Part shown: positions 11,201 to 21,600 of the stretch, piece by piece
Layout: every line of letters begins with the position of its first letter
Numbering within the stretch: the first letter of the stretch is position 1
Source of the DNA: Lineus longissimus
Lineage: Eukaryota; Nemertea; Pilidiophora; Heteronemertea; Lineidae
Reading direction: 5' to 3'
Length of the DNA: 64,000 bases
NCBI RefSeq assembly: GCF_910592395.1
Contig: NC_088325.1
Span: 682,001 to 746,000 of the forward strand
The notes under the pieces: generated by a model
Seen by the model: only the letters and a program-made list of their open reading frames with translations
What the model was told of the DNA's origin: nothing
Databases searched by the model: none
Made by a program: the position numbers and the translations under genes

Positions 11201-14200
11201 ATGGCAGTCAAAATGTCTGTATTGCTTTCAACTTTCGTCATTTTCAATATAGGTAAGCTACATATACAATGCATAACCAAATCCCACTTTTTGTTGATTT
11301 GGTCAGAGGAAAATCTTCACGAAGTTTGCCATTTATATGACCTTCTCACGAAGACAAGGCCCGCCATTCAAAAGGGATATGGCAACCAATTCCTTACAAT
11401 CTCCTTGCACACCTCTGGCAAACGCTCCTTAACCTCTGCCAGAGGTCCTCAGCGAATAGAGAGTGAGAATTCTCTATGACTCAAACGGTGAAACAAACCA
11501 GCCTAAATGCTGCATGCCAATAATATTCTTCTTGGTTTATCAGGTGTCTTGTGCATTCCAGCAGCAAACCAGACGACGTCAAGTGGCAATGTTGGTAAGT
11601 TTGAACCATTACTACCATGCAGACGGAAACCAAATTTGAAGCCTAGTTTACGCAATCCCAGTCGGAGGATCCTTTCGCCCAGGATATTTCCCTTTCACCT
11701 TTCCTTTCCCTTTCCCGTTATCGAATAACAGAATTGGGGATTGTATTCCCGACCAAAATCCAGTCATGACTTAATTTTTCACGGTTTTCAGTGTTTCGAC
11801 CACTGTTTAGGAGCTTAGTACGGCCTGTAATCACGCTGTCTCAATTTGCTAAAAGACTGCAGTAAATTAAATGTGAAAACGACCCAGCCCGGGCAGGGTG
11901 CGATGATAAGCCGCGAGTCCGACGCCCCGGACTCTGCCTCGTCTCGTCTATCGGCGCCTCGCAAGGAGGATACCGCGGTGACGTCACGGCTTTTCCAAGA
12001 TGGCGCTGCATATTGTAAACAAACTCGATCCACGGCCAAATCAAATAAAGTTAGATTTTTCGCATCAAATCAGAGTTATTAGTACTTTTCTGCTATGAAA
12101 TAAGTCTTCAGACAATAAGTTATCATTTGAATAATGAAAAGTGCTGTTTTGATGGGGGAAAATAGGGTTTTTAGAACCAAATAACCTGGCACCGATCTTC
12201 CAAAATTAGCGATGGTTTCAAAACAGTCTCCCAGATATGGGGCAATCTTTTCATCTATACTATAATGCGCGTTGTGGCCGCTATTTAGGAGGTAATTTTT
12301 GTTTCAAAATTGGGCCTTGGAAATGCGTCGAATTCTTGCAACCTTTGGCTTCGGAGGTCTGGATCATACGTAAGAGTGTCACTGAGGGTGTCATACGTCG
12401 AATATCTTCGTGGTTTTAGAATAAATAACAACTTCGAATATCTTCGTGGTTTTAGAATAAATAACAACTTTTCAGAGAGCACGTCGACTGGAGAGCTCCG
12501 CTCATTCTCAAAAGCATACACAAACTTCACGCATATTCTCCCTGCCACATCAGTATCAGCTTCCAGCACGTATGTAGTGCTATACAACCTGGTTCATGGT
12601 GCAGGGTATTAGCAGGGAGATTAATGATTAGCCTGTTCTATTTTAGTTCTATTCGAGAATCACTGACCTGAGTGATAAGGCAAATTCTGCAGAGTGGCCT
12701 ACCGGAACATGCAGTCAGGGTATCAATAAACAGTTATGCCAGGATGGACAAAATATGTACAGTGGCCAGCGCTTGCTCTTTGTTTTATTCTTTACTGATT
12801 GATGTTGTCAGTTTGAATTGCGTTCTGCATCTCTCCATGCGCCTGGCTTTGGTCCGACAGTGGCATTGGGTACGGGAGTGGGTAGGTGATATGCCTAATA
12901 TGTGAGGCCCTTATTTGGAACAGGACCTGCTGTCACTGGTCTCAATGCATTGTGCAAAATAGCGTACTCCAATAGAAATTTAATGTAGCTAAATCATCGT
13001 GCCCATTTAACTAATGTATATTACATTTCAACTTTGCCCGCTCCATGGGTATATGCTAGTTATCATAATGGGATTTGGAGGCATGTTTACAGATTTTACA
13101 AGTTCGAGACCTGTAGGACCTAAAACTCGCATAGATCCCCATAGATCCCCTCTATTTGTCGAGTTAGCGCCCCTGTAAGATCATGCATTTTCGGACACTA
13201 GAACGAAATCTTCCTGCGGATATCGCCGTTTCGGTGATGATTTAAGGAGAAATTGACTGTTCTTAGAGTTGTATGGGACAGAAATGAGTTCATACTTCAT
13301 GAATACATGAATATATCATGATATGGGCGGGCTTCTAAGTCAAAACAATAACAAACTCAACTGCATCTCTACCGTGTATCGCGTAGTGCATTGCCTAGTG
13401 TATTTCGTAGTGTATTTTAGCGGAGACATTATTTCCGCACTTTGGCCACGCCAAACGTCTTTTTTATTTGTGGAAGTTCTGCTCTGTAAATTTTATTCTA
13501 CACAGGAAGAATCCATACTAGGTATTGCAATATTTCATGTCTATTGGTGTTTTTGTGTACAGGAGCGCACCAGACAGTGAGACGTGGAGATGTGTTCAGC
13601 GCTGGTGCTGTCAGTAGACTGATTCTGATTGGCCATAGCGAGCAGTAATATGGGTCGTGATCACGTGATATGACGTCACAATAGACATTACGATGCCATG
13701 TTCGTCTCGTCTTTTTCAGTTGATATACCTGGTTTCAGTCACGGGCAAGGAAGATGCAAAGAGACGTCGTACTGTTACCTCCGTTTTCCTGGCATATTCT
13801 CAAGAGCAGTTTGCACTTTTCAAGACTGCTATAAACTTTGTGGTGAAAACAACTGCAACGCTTTTGAATATTATAAGATTCCCGCCGAGTTGGGTGGAGG
13901 ATACTACTGTACGATCATTCCATTCGTCAGCTCCAGACCACAACAATACTGTCAAGGCAGGCTGTGGAACGACACAAGGCGATTAACACCTATCGTCACT
14001 TACAGACGGACCGGTAAGTCGAAAGTAAGGCTGTTTATTACACATCAATACGATATGATACGATCGAGCTCTCCCCTGACTGTGCCATCTTTGAATGATA
14101 AGATTTTGCAGCGAGTGCATTGGCAGCAATTTATAAGTGCCACCCAAAAATAAAGTTTCTAGTCATTACGACTTTTTTTCTTTCAAAATAACGACTTTGT

Positions 14201-15062
14201 ATCCTTGTGGATTGGTAGCCCATTAACAAAGCTTTTCCTGGTGCCTTTTTTCCAGTGCCTTTTTTACCTAGTGCCTTTTTTTCCTAGTGCCTTTTTTTCC
14301 TAGTGCCTTTTTTTCCTAGTGCCTTTTTTACCTAGTGCCTTTTTTTCCAGTGCCTTTTTTCCGTACCTTTTTTTCCAGTGCCTTTTTTCCAGTGCCTTTT
14401 TTTCCAGTGCCTTTATTACCTACATTCGTTTTACACACACAGGTAACGGCAGCGACTCTACGTCGTTCTCGACAACGGCATCGGGAGGTTGTGGTAACAG
14501 GAGCCTGACGCCCAGCCAATCCATGGACATTCTCGCAGTTCATTGTCATTGTTGTGTTGCACAGTATTGGGCCGACCAAGAGTACAAGAACAGAGTGGAC
14601 GATCTGTCCAAAGTCGAAGAACAGATCCGCGTCCTGAATGAATCTAAGAATGCACCTGATGAAACACCGAGTACTCCTTTCGTGAAAAGTTTGTCAGCGA
14701 TGTCAATGAGACCCAAAGGCAAAGACGATGACACATTGTCCGTCAATATCACTAATAATTTCGTGATTGAACCCATTTTACCTCACCCGGCAAAGGGAAC
14801 ATGTCTCAAAACCTTATACACTGAGAAAAAGAAAGCTGTAGTTGCAGCAAGACAGGTTATCCAGCGAATGGTAACAGTCTGTAAGTACCAGTGTTTCGAT
14901 GTTAAAATTTAAATAAGAAGTATTTTTTCACCAAAACATTTCTAAATAGTTTCTACTGACAATTGCAACTTTGAAGTGACATTTAATGAGTATTTGCCAA
15001 ACTGTCCTACGAAAAATTTAAGTTTTTTAATAATGGGGTCAGCATACACTTTATTGTTGTGA
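11201..15062 (+). CDS. Secreted protein with PAN/apple-like domain (4-5 exons)
   Basis: Coding exons: 11201-11252, 11544-11594, 13720-14013, 14443-14880, and a tentative last exon 14950-15062. Every intron is phase 1, as is common for shuffled extracellular modules. Residues 1 to about 25 form a signal peptide split by the first intron. Exon 3 (residues 35-132) has eight cysteines (47, 53, 66, 71, 75, 80, 98, 112). Its pattern DCYKLCGENNCNAFEYY followed by YYCTII fits a PAN/apple fold, which binds proteins or sugars outside the cell. Exon 4 (133-278) begins Ser/Thr/Gly-rich, then has Cys149, 167, 169 and 170. A charged, possibly coiled stretch (DDLSKVEEQIRVLNES) and a basic helix (TEKKKAVVAARQVIQR) follow. 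I recognise no family for this half. The last exon is weak: its acceptor is AT-rich and the intron is only 69 bases. If that intron is retained, the protein ends at 14912 instead. No function can be assigned beyond a secreted, disulphide-rich protein. Confidence 0.72.
11979..12008 (+). promoter_or_regulatory. CRE plus YY1-like promoter-type cluster in intron 2 of gene 2
   Basis: A perfect CRE palindrome TGACGTCA (11979-11986) is followed ten bases later by CAAGATGGCGCTG, a YY1-like element. Both sit at the 3' end of a CpG-rich stretch (about 11,885-11,990). This layout resembles housekeeping promoters. The ATG within the YY1 word would open a frame of only about 32 codons. No transcript can be claimed. 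Confidence 0.3.
12398..12470. repeat. 36-bp perfect direct repeat, 2 copies
   Basis: A 36-base unit beginning TCGAATATCTTCGTGG is repeated once without change in intron 2 of gene 2. Confidence 0.95.
13624..13678 (+). promoter_or_regulatory. CCAAT / E-box / CRE cluster before exon 3 of gene 2
   Basis: An inverted CCAAT (GATTGG), an E-box in ATCACGTGAT (CACGTG 13662-13667) and a perfect CRE TGACGTCA (13671-13678) lie within 55 bases, about 40 bases before exon 3. This could be an intronic enhancer or alternative promoter. The evidence is motif-only. Confidence 0.25.
14234..14424 (+). repeat. T-rich minisatellite forming ten splice-acceptor-like units
   Basis: About eleven units of 16-19 bases (TGCCTTTTTTTCCAG or ...CCTAG) occupy intron 3 of gene 2 and end 18 bases before the chosen acceptor of exon 4. 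Ten units end in CCAG or CTAG after a pyrimidine run, so each looks like a 3' splice site. One unit begins GTACC, like the related array at 61,677. Confidence 0.9.
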
Positions 15063-15292
15063 GGTGGGTGATCAATACACATGTACATACTTGTATATTG
15101 TTGTGAGGTAATTGGTCAACATACACTATATTGTTGTGAGGTAATTGGTCAACATACACTATATTGTTGTGAGGTAATTGGTCAACATACACTATATTGT
15201 TGTGAGGTAATTGGTCAACATACACTATATTGTTGTGAGGTAATTGGTCAACATACACTATATTGTTGTGAGGTAATTGGTCAACATATACG
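15050..15292. repeat. 33-bp minisatellite, 6 near-identical copies plus a diverged one
   Basis: A 33-base unit containing ATTGTTGTGAGGTAATTGG then TCAACATACAC repeats at 15097, 15130, 15163, 15196, 15229 and 15262. A diverged copy begins near 15050 and overlaps the last codons of the tentative final exon of gene 2. The unit length is a multiple of three, so long open frames cross it on both strands. They are artefacts. Confidence 0.95.
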
Positions 15293-15456
15293 GAATGTCA
15301 ATATACATAATTTCAAGGTGCACCAAAAAACGAGTTGTTCATTCTTCTTTAAGAATTCTCGGTATTATGAGTGATGGGTGGTGGAAGTGAAAACCAGAGG
15401 TCCAGTCTTCCGCAACACCGTCCGGTTATGATAATTATGTATTCTTCATGAAGCCA

Positions 15457-15462
15457 AATAAA
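15457..15462 (+). terminator. Candidate poly(A) signal of gene 2
   Basis: AATAAA is the first such signal after the stop codon of gene 2, about 400 bases downstream, with a TTTTGTCATTTTT stretch following. It would place the 33-bp array in the 3' UTR. Confidence 0.4.
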
Positions 15463-15598
15463 TCTGTCTGACAACTCGAATTTTGTCATTTTTACTTAAT
15501 GTCTCACATTTCCCCCCGAACTAACCCTATGAATTTCAAGGATACTCTAACTTTATAATGTTGGGTATCAACTAAAAACAGACCAATTCTATAAGTAG

Positions 15599-15652
15599 GT
15601 GACTACTTCATGCTATTTTTGTTGCGATTAAGTATAAATTTCACACCACATG
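15599..15652. repeat. Related empty target site of the 370-bp MITE
   Basis: This segment matches both flanks of the MITE at 16405-16774. The shared left part starts GGTGACTACTTCATGC and runs through GATTAAGTAT; the shared right part is TTCACACCACATG. It is the unoccupied paralogue of the insertion site. Confidence 0.75.
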
Positions 15653-16404
15653 CGATTTTTGCGTCGTGTTGATGCAGAGCAGCAGAGATTCTTCAATCTT
15701 TTCGTGCAGTCAACCCCTCCTCTGTTGGGAATCCTGGTCACGACCCTAGTCATTGATCAGCAGCGATTGTAGTCATTCAACTTGCCGACTGGACACCTCG
15801 GTCGACTTCGATTGGTCACCCGAGGAGTAGCAAGGGCGGATTTATCTGCAAGTGGACCTGACTTCATTTTTCAACGTACTAAGTGTTTAGTCTAGGGCTC
15901 GGGGATGTTACGCCACAATTAAGTTGACGCAAAGTTTGAACGCCCACACCCACTTCTAACGGTTTTGAATCGAAGAGAGAATCAAGGGAAGCGTAAGGGT
16001 ACCGACATGCATTTTCAATATTATGTTGTTCTCACAACAAAAGTGCTTAAACATAACCACTATATACGTATCAAATTGTTCATAAAGAACTCAACCATTT
16101 CCAGAAACAATTCGCAACTTATTTTGGTAGAGATATCCACTTCAGTTGGAATTGGTTTGCAATCCACCCGGCCAACCCTCGGACTTTGTTGGAGCAGTGA
16201 GGGTTGGTCGAGCGGGGTAGCACCATGGTAACTAAACTGTGCCGCTTTACGGCTTGCTGAGTTCGGAAACCCGGGTAGATTTTGCACTTTGATTGCTAGT
16301 CGTGACATTCACGTACAACTCGAGTGCTGATAATGTTTTTCTGACAGATCTGGCCAAAGGTACTTGGTGACTACTTCATGCTATTTTTGCCACGATTAAG
16401 TATG

Positions 16405-16774
16405 AATAGCATTCCGCGAAGTTACTATTTATAGCCCACAAGGTCATTTGCATAAGATATTGATGACGTTTTAGTCACGTGACAGTCGGACATCATCGAC
16501 ACTTATTTCTACGCATTTGAGCTTATTTCAAAGTCAATTATCTTTGACCCTGCATTGTTTTTAGCATGAATGATACCATAGAGTCAGAGAGAGAAATATT
16601 CAGAACAATTATGTAGTATTTCCAACACTCGGACATGTGCCAGATTGAATCTAACTGCCCTAGTTAGAAAGCCTTAATCCATTACGAAACCGCATGTTTG
16701 TCCGACATTGCCTGTAATTCAGCGATGGGGAAAGGGCAGCAGCTGCAGTGACGTCATCTTCGCGGAATGCTATT
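16405..16774. mobile_element. 370-bp MITE, copy 1
   Basis: The terminal inverted repeats are a perfect 17 bases: AATAGCATTCCGCGAAG and CTTCGCGGAATGCTATT. There is no coding capacity. A near-identical copy lies at 45873-46243, and an empty site lies at 15599. Comparison with the empty site favours a 2-bp AT or TA target duplication. The interior carries an octamer ATTTGCAT (16446-16453), a perfect GTCACGTGAC E-box palindrome (16474-16483) and a CRE TGACGTCA (16749-16756). The superfamily is not certain. Confidence 0.9.
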
Positions 16775-17417
16775 TCACACCACATGAATTTCACACCAAT
16801 ATAAACTGTAATACATGTATATTGTTACACTGGCCGCCCTGGGCTGCTGGTGTCATAGTTGACTGTGTTTAGTAGACATCATGACGAGAGCATTGGTTAG
16901 GCCTACCCTAAGGATAATGTGGCGTTGTGCAACACCACTGTCTTTCGGTCGATGTGAAAGACACTTCAGTCGACCCAAACACTTAGGCAATCAATGAAGG
17001 CCAATTACAGGAATTGCAAATAATATGGCACAATTCTACTCTCTATTACTGATTATGACGGGCATTGTGATGCAAACACCAGCGACCTAAATAGACCATT
17101 ATTCAATAGAGTGAGAGTTGTCGAAATGAGGAACTAGGTCGACGGACTTGTCTTGATACAAAAGGTTTCTCGCCTCAGTCTGCGTCCACTGACAATCAGG
17201 GCATCGTATGCACGTGGGCCTGCACTGTGTGACCATGCACACGTCCACTACATTGCCTGATCGCGATCGTTGATTGATTTTCCAATTGTCAATTATTTAG
17301 TATTCAGGCCTGTCTTGTCGAGTATTAACACAGATCGGATAGGAGTTGAAGCATACACTACATACAGCTTTAAATAGCTGGTGGTTTGGGGAATATAATC
17401 AGCGTTGTCGGCTTACA

Positions 17418-17425
17418 CTATATAA
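17418..17425 (+). promoter_or_regulatory. TATA box of the EF-hand gene
   Basis: CTATATAAAC lies 36-43 bases before a perfect splice donor (G/GTAAGT at 17461/17462). A start site about 30 bases after the TATA box would make a leader exon of only about 12-20 bases. The surrounding context and the matching acceptor at 17881-17882 make this the best-supported promoter in the window. Confidence 0.6.
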
Positions 17426-17444
17426 ACTAGTTGAGCTTTTGGCT

Positions 17445-17882
17445 TCACCAAGTTTGTAAAGGTAAGTAAATTGCGCTGTCAATCCTTTGCATGTCTACTT
17501 CATGCCATCCTCATACTGAGCGGGCTTTCAGCGGCATTGCCTCCGTAGCCCTCGCCTGTGTCGTCTGGAAGCTGATCAATGTCAATACATTGATGGTCAA
17601 GATGGTCACCCAGAGCTTTAGGGCCTTTCATCTGGAAATTGCGAGGTTTTGTGCTAATGCTAGGGGATAACTGACCCTTATGGTGTTCGAGAATCACATT
17701 TTGTAGGCCGAGGCGAATGCCTCACGTGAATGCCTGACATCGTATTCGCTGTGTTGAAATCTAACGTCGTAGGCAACGCTACGTCATGGAGGTCATGTAC
17801 TTCGTTCAGAGTTGGTATTTGCACAGAAACTGCTGTCCACATCCCCATACACTCTTGTGCTAATCATTTTTCCGCTTTTCAG
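17445..17882 (+). other. Short non-coding leader exon and intron of the EF-hand gene
   Basis: The leader runs from about 17445 to 17461 and ends in AAAG before GTAAGT. The intron (17462-17882) ends TTTTCCGCTTTTCAG. The coding exon follows with nine untranslated bases before the ATG. An open frame extends upstream through the intron but has no domain. Confidence 0.5.
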
Positions 17883-17891
17883 TCTCCAAGT

Positions 17892-18374
17892 ATGTCGTAT
17901 TTTGATCCTAACACTCCAGACATCGTGCTGAAGAGCTTATTCATGAAGTACGACACGGATGGAAGTGGAGGGCTCGGGGCTGACGAGCTCAAAGTCCTTC
18001 TGAAAGACGACTTTGGGCTCACGGAGGACCAGGCCAAAACATACGCCCTGGTCCTCGACAAGGACGGCAACAAAAACGTCACATTTGATGAGTTCGCAGC
18101 CTGGTTACGTAGCGGAGAAAGATTTCAGACAATACACGACAAGACCCGGTATTTCTACCTGAAGAAAGCTGTGGAATTGTTCAATAAATTTGATGCTGAC
18201 GGGAGTCATACGCTGGATCACGAGGAGTTCAGACAAGTCTTGGCGAGCACGGAGGCCAAGTCGGTGAATGTGGAAGAGGCTTTGAAGGCACTTGATAGTG
18301 ATGGAAACGGGCGTATCTCGTTCCCCGAATTTCTCAAGTGGCTCAATTGGGTGCCAGCGGCTACCTTTGAGTAA
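17892..18374 (+). CDS. Four-EF-hand calcium-binding protein, calmodulin-like (160 aa)
   Basis: A single coding exon encodes 160 residues. Four canonical EF-hand loops are visible: DTDGSGGLGADE, DKDGNKNVTFDE, DADGSHTLDHEE and DSDGNGRISFPE. Each has Asp at positions 1 and 3, Gly (or His in the third) at position 6, a hydrophobic residue at 8 and Glu at 12. All four should therefore bind calcium. There is no signal peptide or membrane segment, so it is a cytosolic calcium sensor or buffer. The linker between hands 2 and 3 (RSGERFQTIHDKTRYFYL) is longer and more aromatic than in calmodulin, and the size exceeds calmodulin (149 aa). It is a divergent member of the family, not calmodulin itself. 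The start is the first ATG after the acceptor at 17882. The 3' UTR ends near an AATAAA at 18671. The exact orthologue is not recognised. Confidence 0.92.
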   Translation: MSYFDPNTPDIVLKSLFMKYDTDGSGGLGADELKVLLKDDFGLTEDQAKTYALVLDKDGNKNVTFDEFAAWLRSGERFQTIHDKTRYFYLKKAVELFNKFDADGSHTLDHEEFRQVLASTEAKSVNVEEALKALDSDGNGRISFPEFLKWLNWVPAATFE

Positions 18375-18670
18375 ACGATAGGCTATAACAAACGTATCCT
18401 GTATGAAACATTAAAGGGCTACTGTAGGTAAATGGACGCTGGTGTGAACTAGGGGATCAAATTGGCTGATGCTGATATGTTTACTCAATGCGATACTGAG
18501 TATAGAAATAAGTGGTGATCGCTTTGGGAGACTCGGACTGTATAGATGATAGGCGAAGCTTGGATGAGATACTAGCAATCTCCCCCTTGGTGATAATGAA
18601 TAATTACCATCATTGAAGTAGGATACTTCCATGTGTGATGTTTCCACTCTTCAGAGGAGCGATCACTTTA

Positions 18671-18676
18671 AATAAA
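18671..18676 (+). terminator. Poly(A) signal of the EF-hand gene
   Basis: AATAAA lies about 300 bases after the stop codon and is followed by the T/G-rich GTTCTTTATGAG. It is the first AATAAA after the coding exon. Confidence 0.6.
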
Positions 18677-18696
18677 GTTCTTTATGAGCGAAGTTT

Positions 18697-21600
18697 ACTC
18701 TTTCGATTTGGGGAGTAAGTCGTCTTATAAATTTGATTGCTTCGGCTCAAGTGTGTGTCGAGGTCACTTCCAAAAACCCATGGTGCATTTGAACTAACAA
18801 AGAGCATCAAGGGCCTATTTTGCTTATTAAACGTTCATAGCTTCTTAAAGAGTCGTTGTTACTTCTTTGCAGTGGCTTACCTACACATATGTCCAGTGCC
18901 CCCCCCCCCCCCCCCCCCCCAAACACCGATGACCCAAATAAGGCGTTTGGATGAAAATCTTCCTTCAGAAACGACGAGACCAAGAATCACCCTTCAAAAA
19001 TCCTGTGTATGGAGTGAATTCTTTTCATTATCTGTTACCAGATGGCGCCTCGATCGCTCGCCAGCGATTCACGAAGCGAAATGTTTTCCCTCATTTGGGA
19101 ATTCATTTTTTTACCATTTTAAAAAGCGATGGCCGCTCTAGCTGTATATTGTATGGAAACAATACGATATGAAGATCAACTTAAAGCGGTGGTCTAATGG
19201 TATACGTCTCATCTTTATATCAAACAATTGTAACAGACTGAATTCCAAAATTCTGCCGTCATCAATACCACTTTGCCCGACTTAAAGTATCCCTCCGCAC
19301 AATGGCGCGATGATAATCCTATTAAACTGCGGCTAGCCGTTTAGTACTCTTACAGAAGAGGTGGGCAGATTAAAGGGCACATTCCGCATGCAAAAATGTA
19401 CACAATATGGTCTGTACATTTTTGAGGTGACTTAATTTTAGATTTAGTGGCAGTTCTTTCCAAAAATTAAGTCCATTTTCAGAATAAAAGATTAAGATGG
19501 TCGTGAACTGGATTATACTCTAAATCTGTTGAGCGTGTTCTTCCCCTCAATCACCGCTTATCCCTAACATTTATCACCTGCTTTCTGCAGTGTCATTTCG
19601 TTTATGAAAACATGTTTTTGAAAAGTATGAAGTTAAAGACCCCTTTTCCAAAATATCTCAGTACATGACCTCGAGTCATACCGTACGCTTTTGAAGTAAA
19701 TCTTATTAATTGTGAGTTCATTCAGTGCGTCTTCGATGAGACTCCGCTTTGCACCAGCATTTTAATGGCAACAACTCGAGTGAATTTCAACTTTTACACC
19801 AACTTCGGTGGTACATTTTCACCATTAGACTGCATAGCGGGTCGTCCTCATGTACATAGCCCGTTTGAAAACACATGTCTTTCGAACCGTTCGTGCATAC
19901 TTTCCAAACGCTAATGGTAATTAATGAGGTCAGTCATCACGAAACTAACGATATTTACTACACAACTCGTCCACAAAATAATATGAGATTGTTGTCATGG
20001 TTTTACAGCAAGACGGCGCTCTGACCAGTAAGCGTTCCGTCCAATAAATAAGTAATGATATATACTAATCCTAATTGTTGCGTTGTTATCTGAATATTAT
20101 TGTAAACAAAGCTCATTCTATGCTTCGAAGGCAAAAACAAATGAAAAATACACACATCAACAAGTAAACTTCGGTTGGAATGGCCCAAATCAACAACTTC
20201 GATTTATCCCCAAATCACCACAAGGTCAGAACATTTTCACAAGTTATCAAACGTGTAATTCAATTGGCCATAAGCTGCTGAAGTAGGTACAGATTGTGAA
20301 GCCTGATTGGCTAAGACCTTGCGTCAACAGGTGGTTTTCTCACGGTGTGATCGGCGGCCGTGACGCGAGTACTCGATGACCTGCGGGTAAGCCAAGGCAC
20401 GAGGAGGGTTGACTTTGAAATGCCTGTCGCGGGCAGACTACCGGCCAGTGCATTTCCTCATCCTGTTCGTTCCTCCTCTAAGGGAGGGACGTGGCCGGTA
20501 AACTGCTGCGTCCCGAGTGTAGTCCAGCGCAGGGAAGACAAGTTGTTCATCTTGTCAGATCAGCCTCCTTTGAAGTGCTACCCTATTATCTAACTCATTT
20601 GTGTCGCATCGGGCTAACCAGATACGAGTCAAAGACCTCGTCTTATCAAAGTCGAATTTCCCGCTCATTAATGGGTGACAATGAAATGGTTGATCTTTGG
20701 TGGTCTACCCTGGGGCCGCCCTTAATGATGTCTGGAGGAGACTTTGGACGATAATGGTTTGAGACTTGCGAGGCACTGGCGTCACTGCCGGGAACCCCGA
20801 TAGACAAGCCCAGAGGGACTTGGCCTTCGTGATGCATTCCCAGAAACATAACCAGGAATGATTCTTCAACACGTTTTCATACACATTGCCATTGGTTTCT
20901 ACGGCCCATTTATCCGTCAAACAAATTAGGTGGTCGTGGGGTGTTAACGGTGTGTGTGCGTGGGGGCAGGCAGAGACTTCTGTAATCCAAGTGCAGGCCC
21001 GTAGCTAGCTTTCTGGTAGAGGAGGGGAAGCCATCCCCTATGTTGGTACTTTTGAGGCAAAAATATGGTTTTCAGTGTCTTCCTTCACCTCAAGCAACCC
21101 TGCTCTCAGCCCGGCATGGTTGGCGGGTAAAAATGTTATGATTTACTCAAACAACCATTCCACTTTTTCAATTAAAATTGATATATTTCATTAAATTGGT
21201 GTTACTTTTATCAGTAAAACAAATCCATAAATACTCGTGAGAATCACCCAGCCACCAAACTCACAAGTTTCAAATAAATAAAAACAGTAAATTTGTTTTC
21301 AAGCCCACGGCTCTTCTTCATTGTGCGTCAATTTGCAGGAAAAAAACATGGCGGCTTAATTTCAGGCCCGCAGCGAATGTGTCATTTCATAGGCTAAATT
21401 AACCGCCAAATCCTCCCATATCACAGACAATATGCGTTTAAAGAATTTAAAAATTCGCTCTACTTTCATTAAAACTGGATTCATAAAATCTGAACCGACA
21501 ATTAAAATCATTTGCGGAATTCCATGCCCCGAAGATATTGTTATGGTTAATTCCTCATTATTCGTGACACAAATCGAATTCGTGAAATTATTTTTTCGGG

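Noticed and set aside
19180-19260. A-box-like word TGGTCTAATGG suggesting a tRNA or SINE
   Set aside because: No convincing B box at the right distance and no cloverleaf stems.
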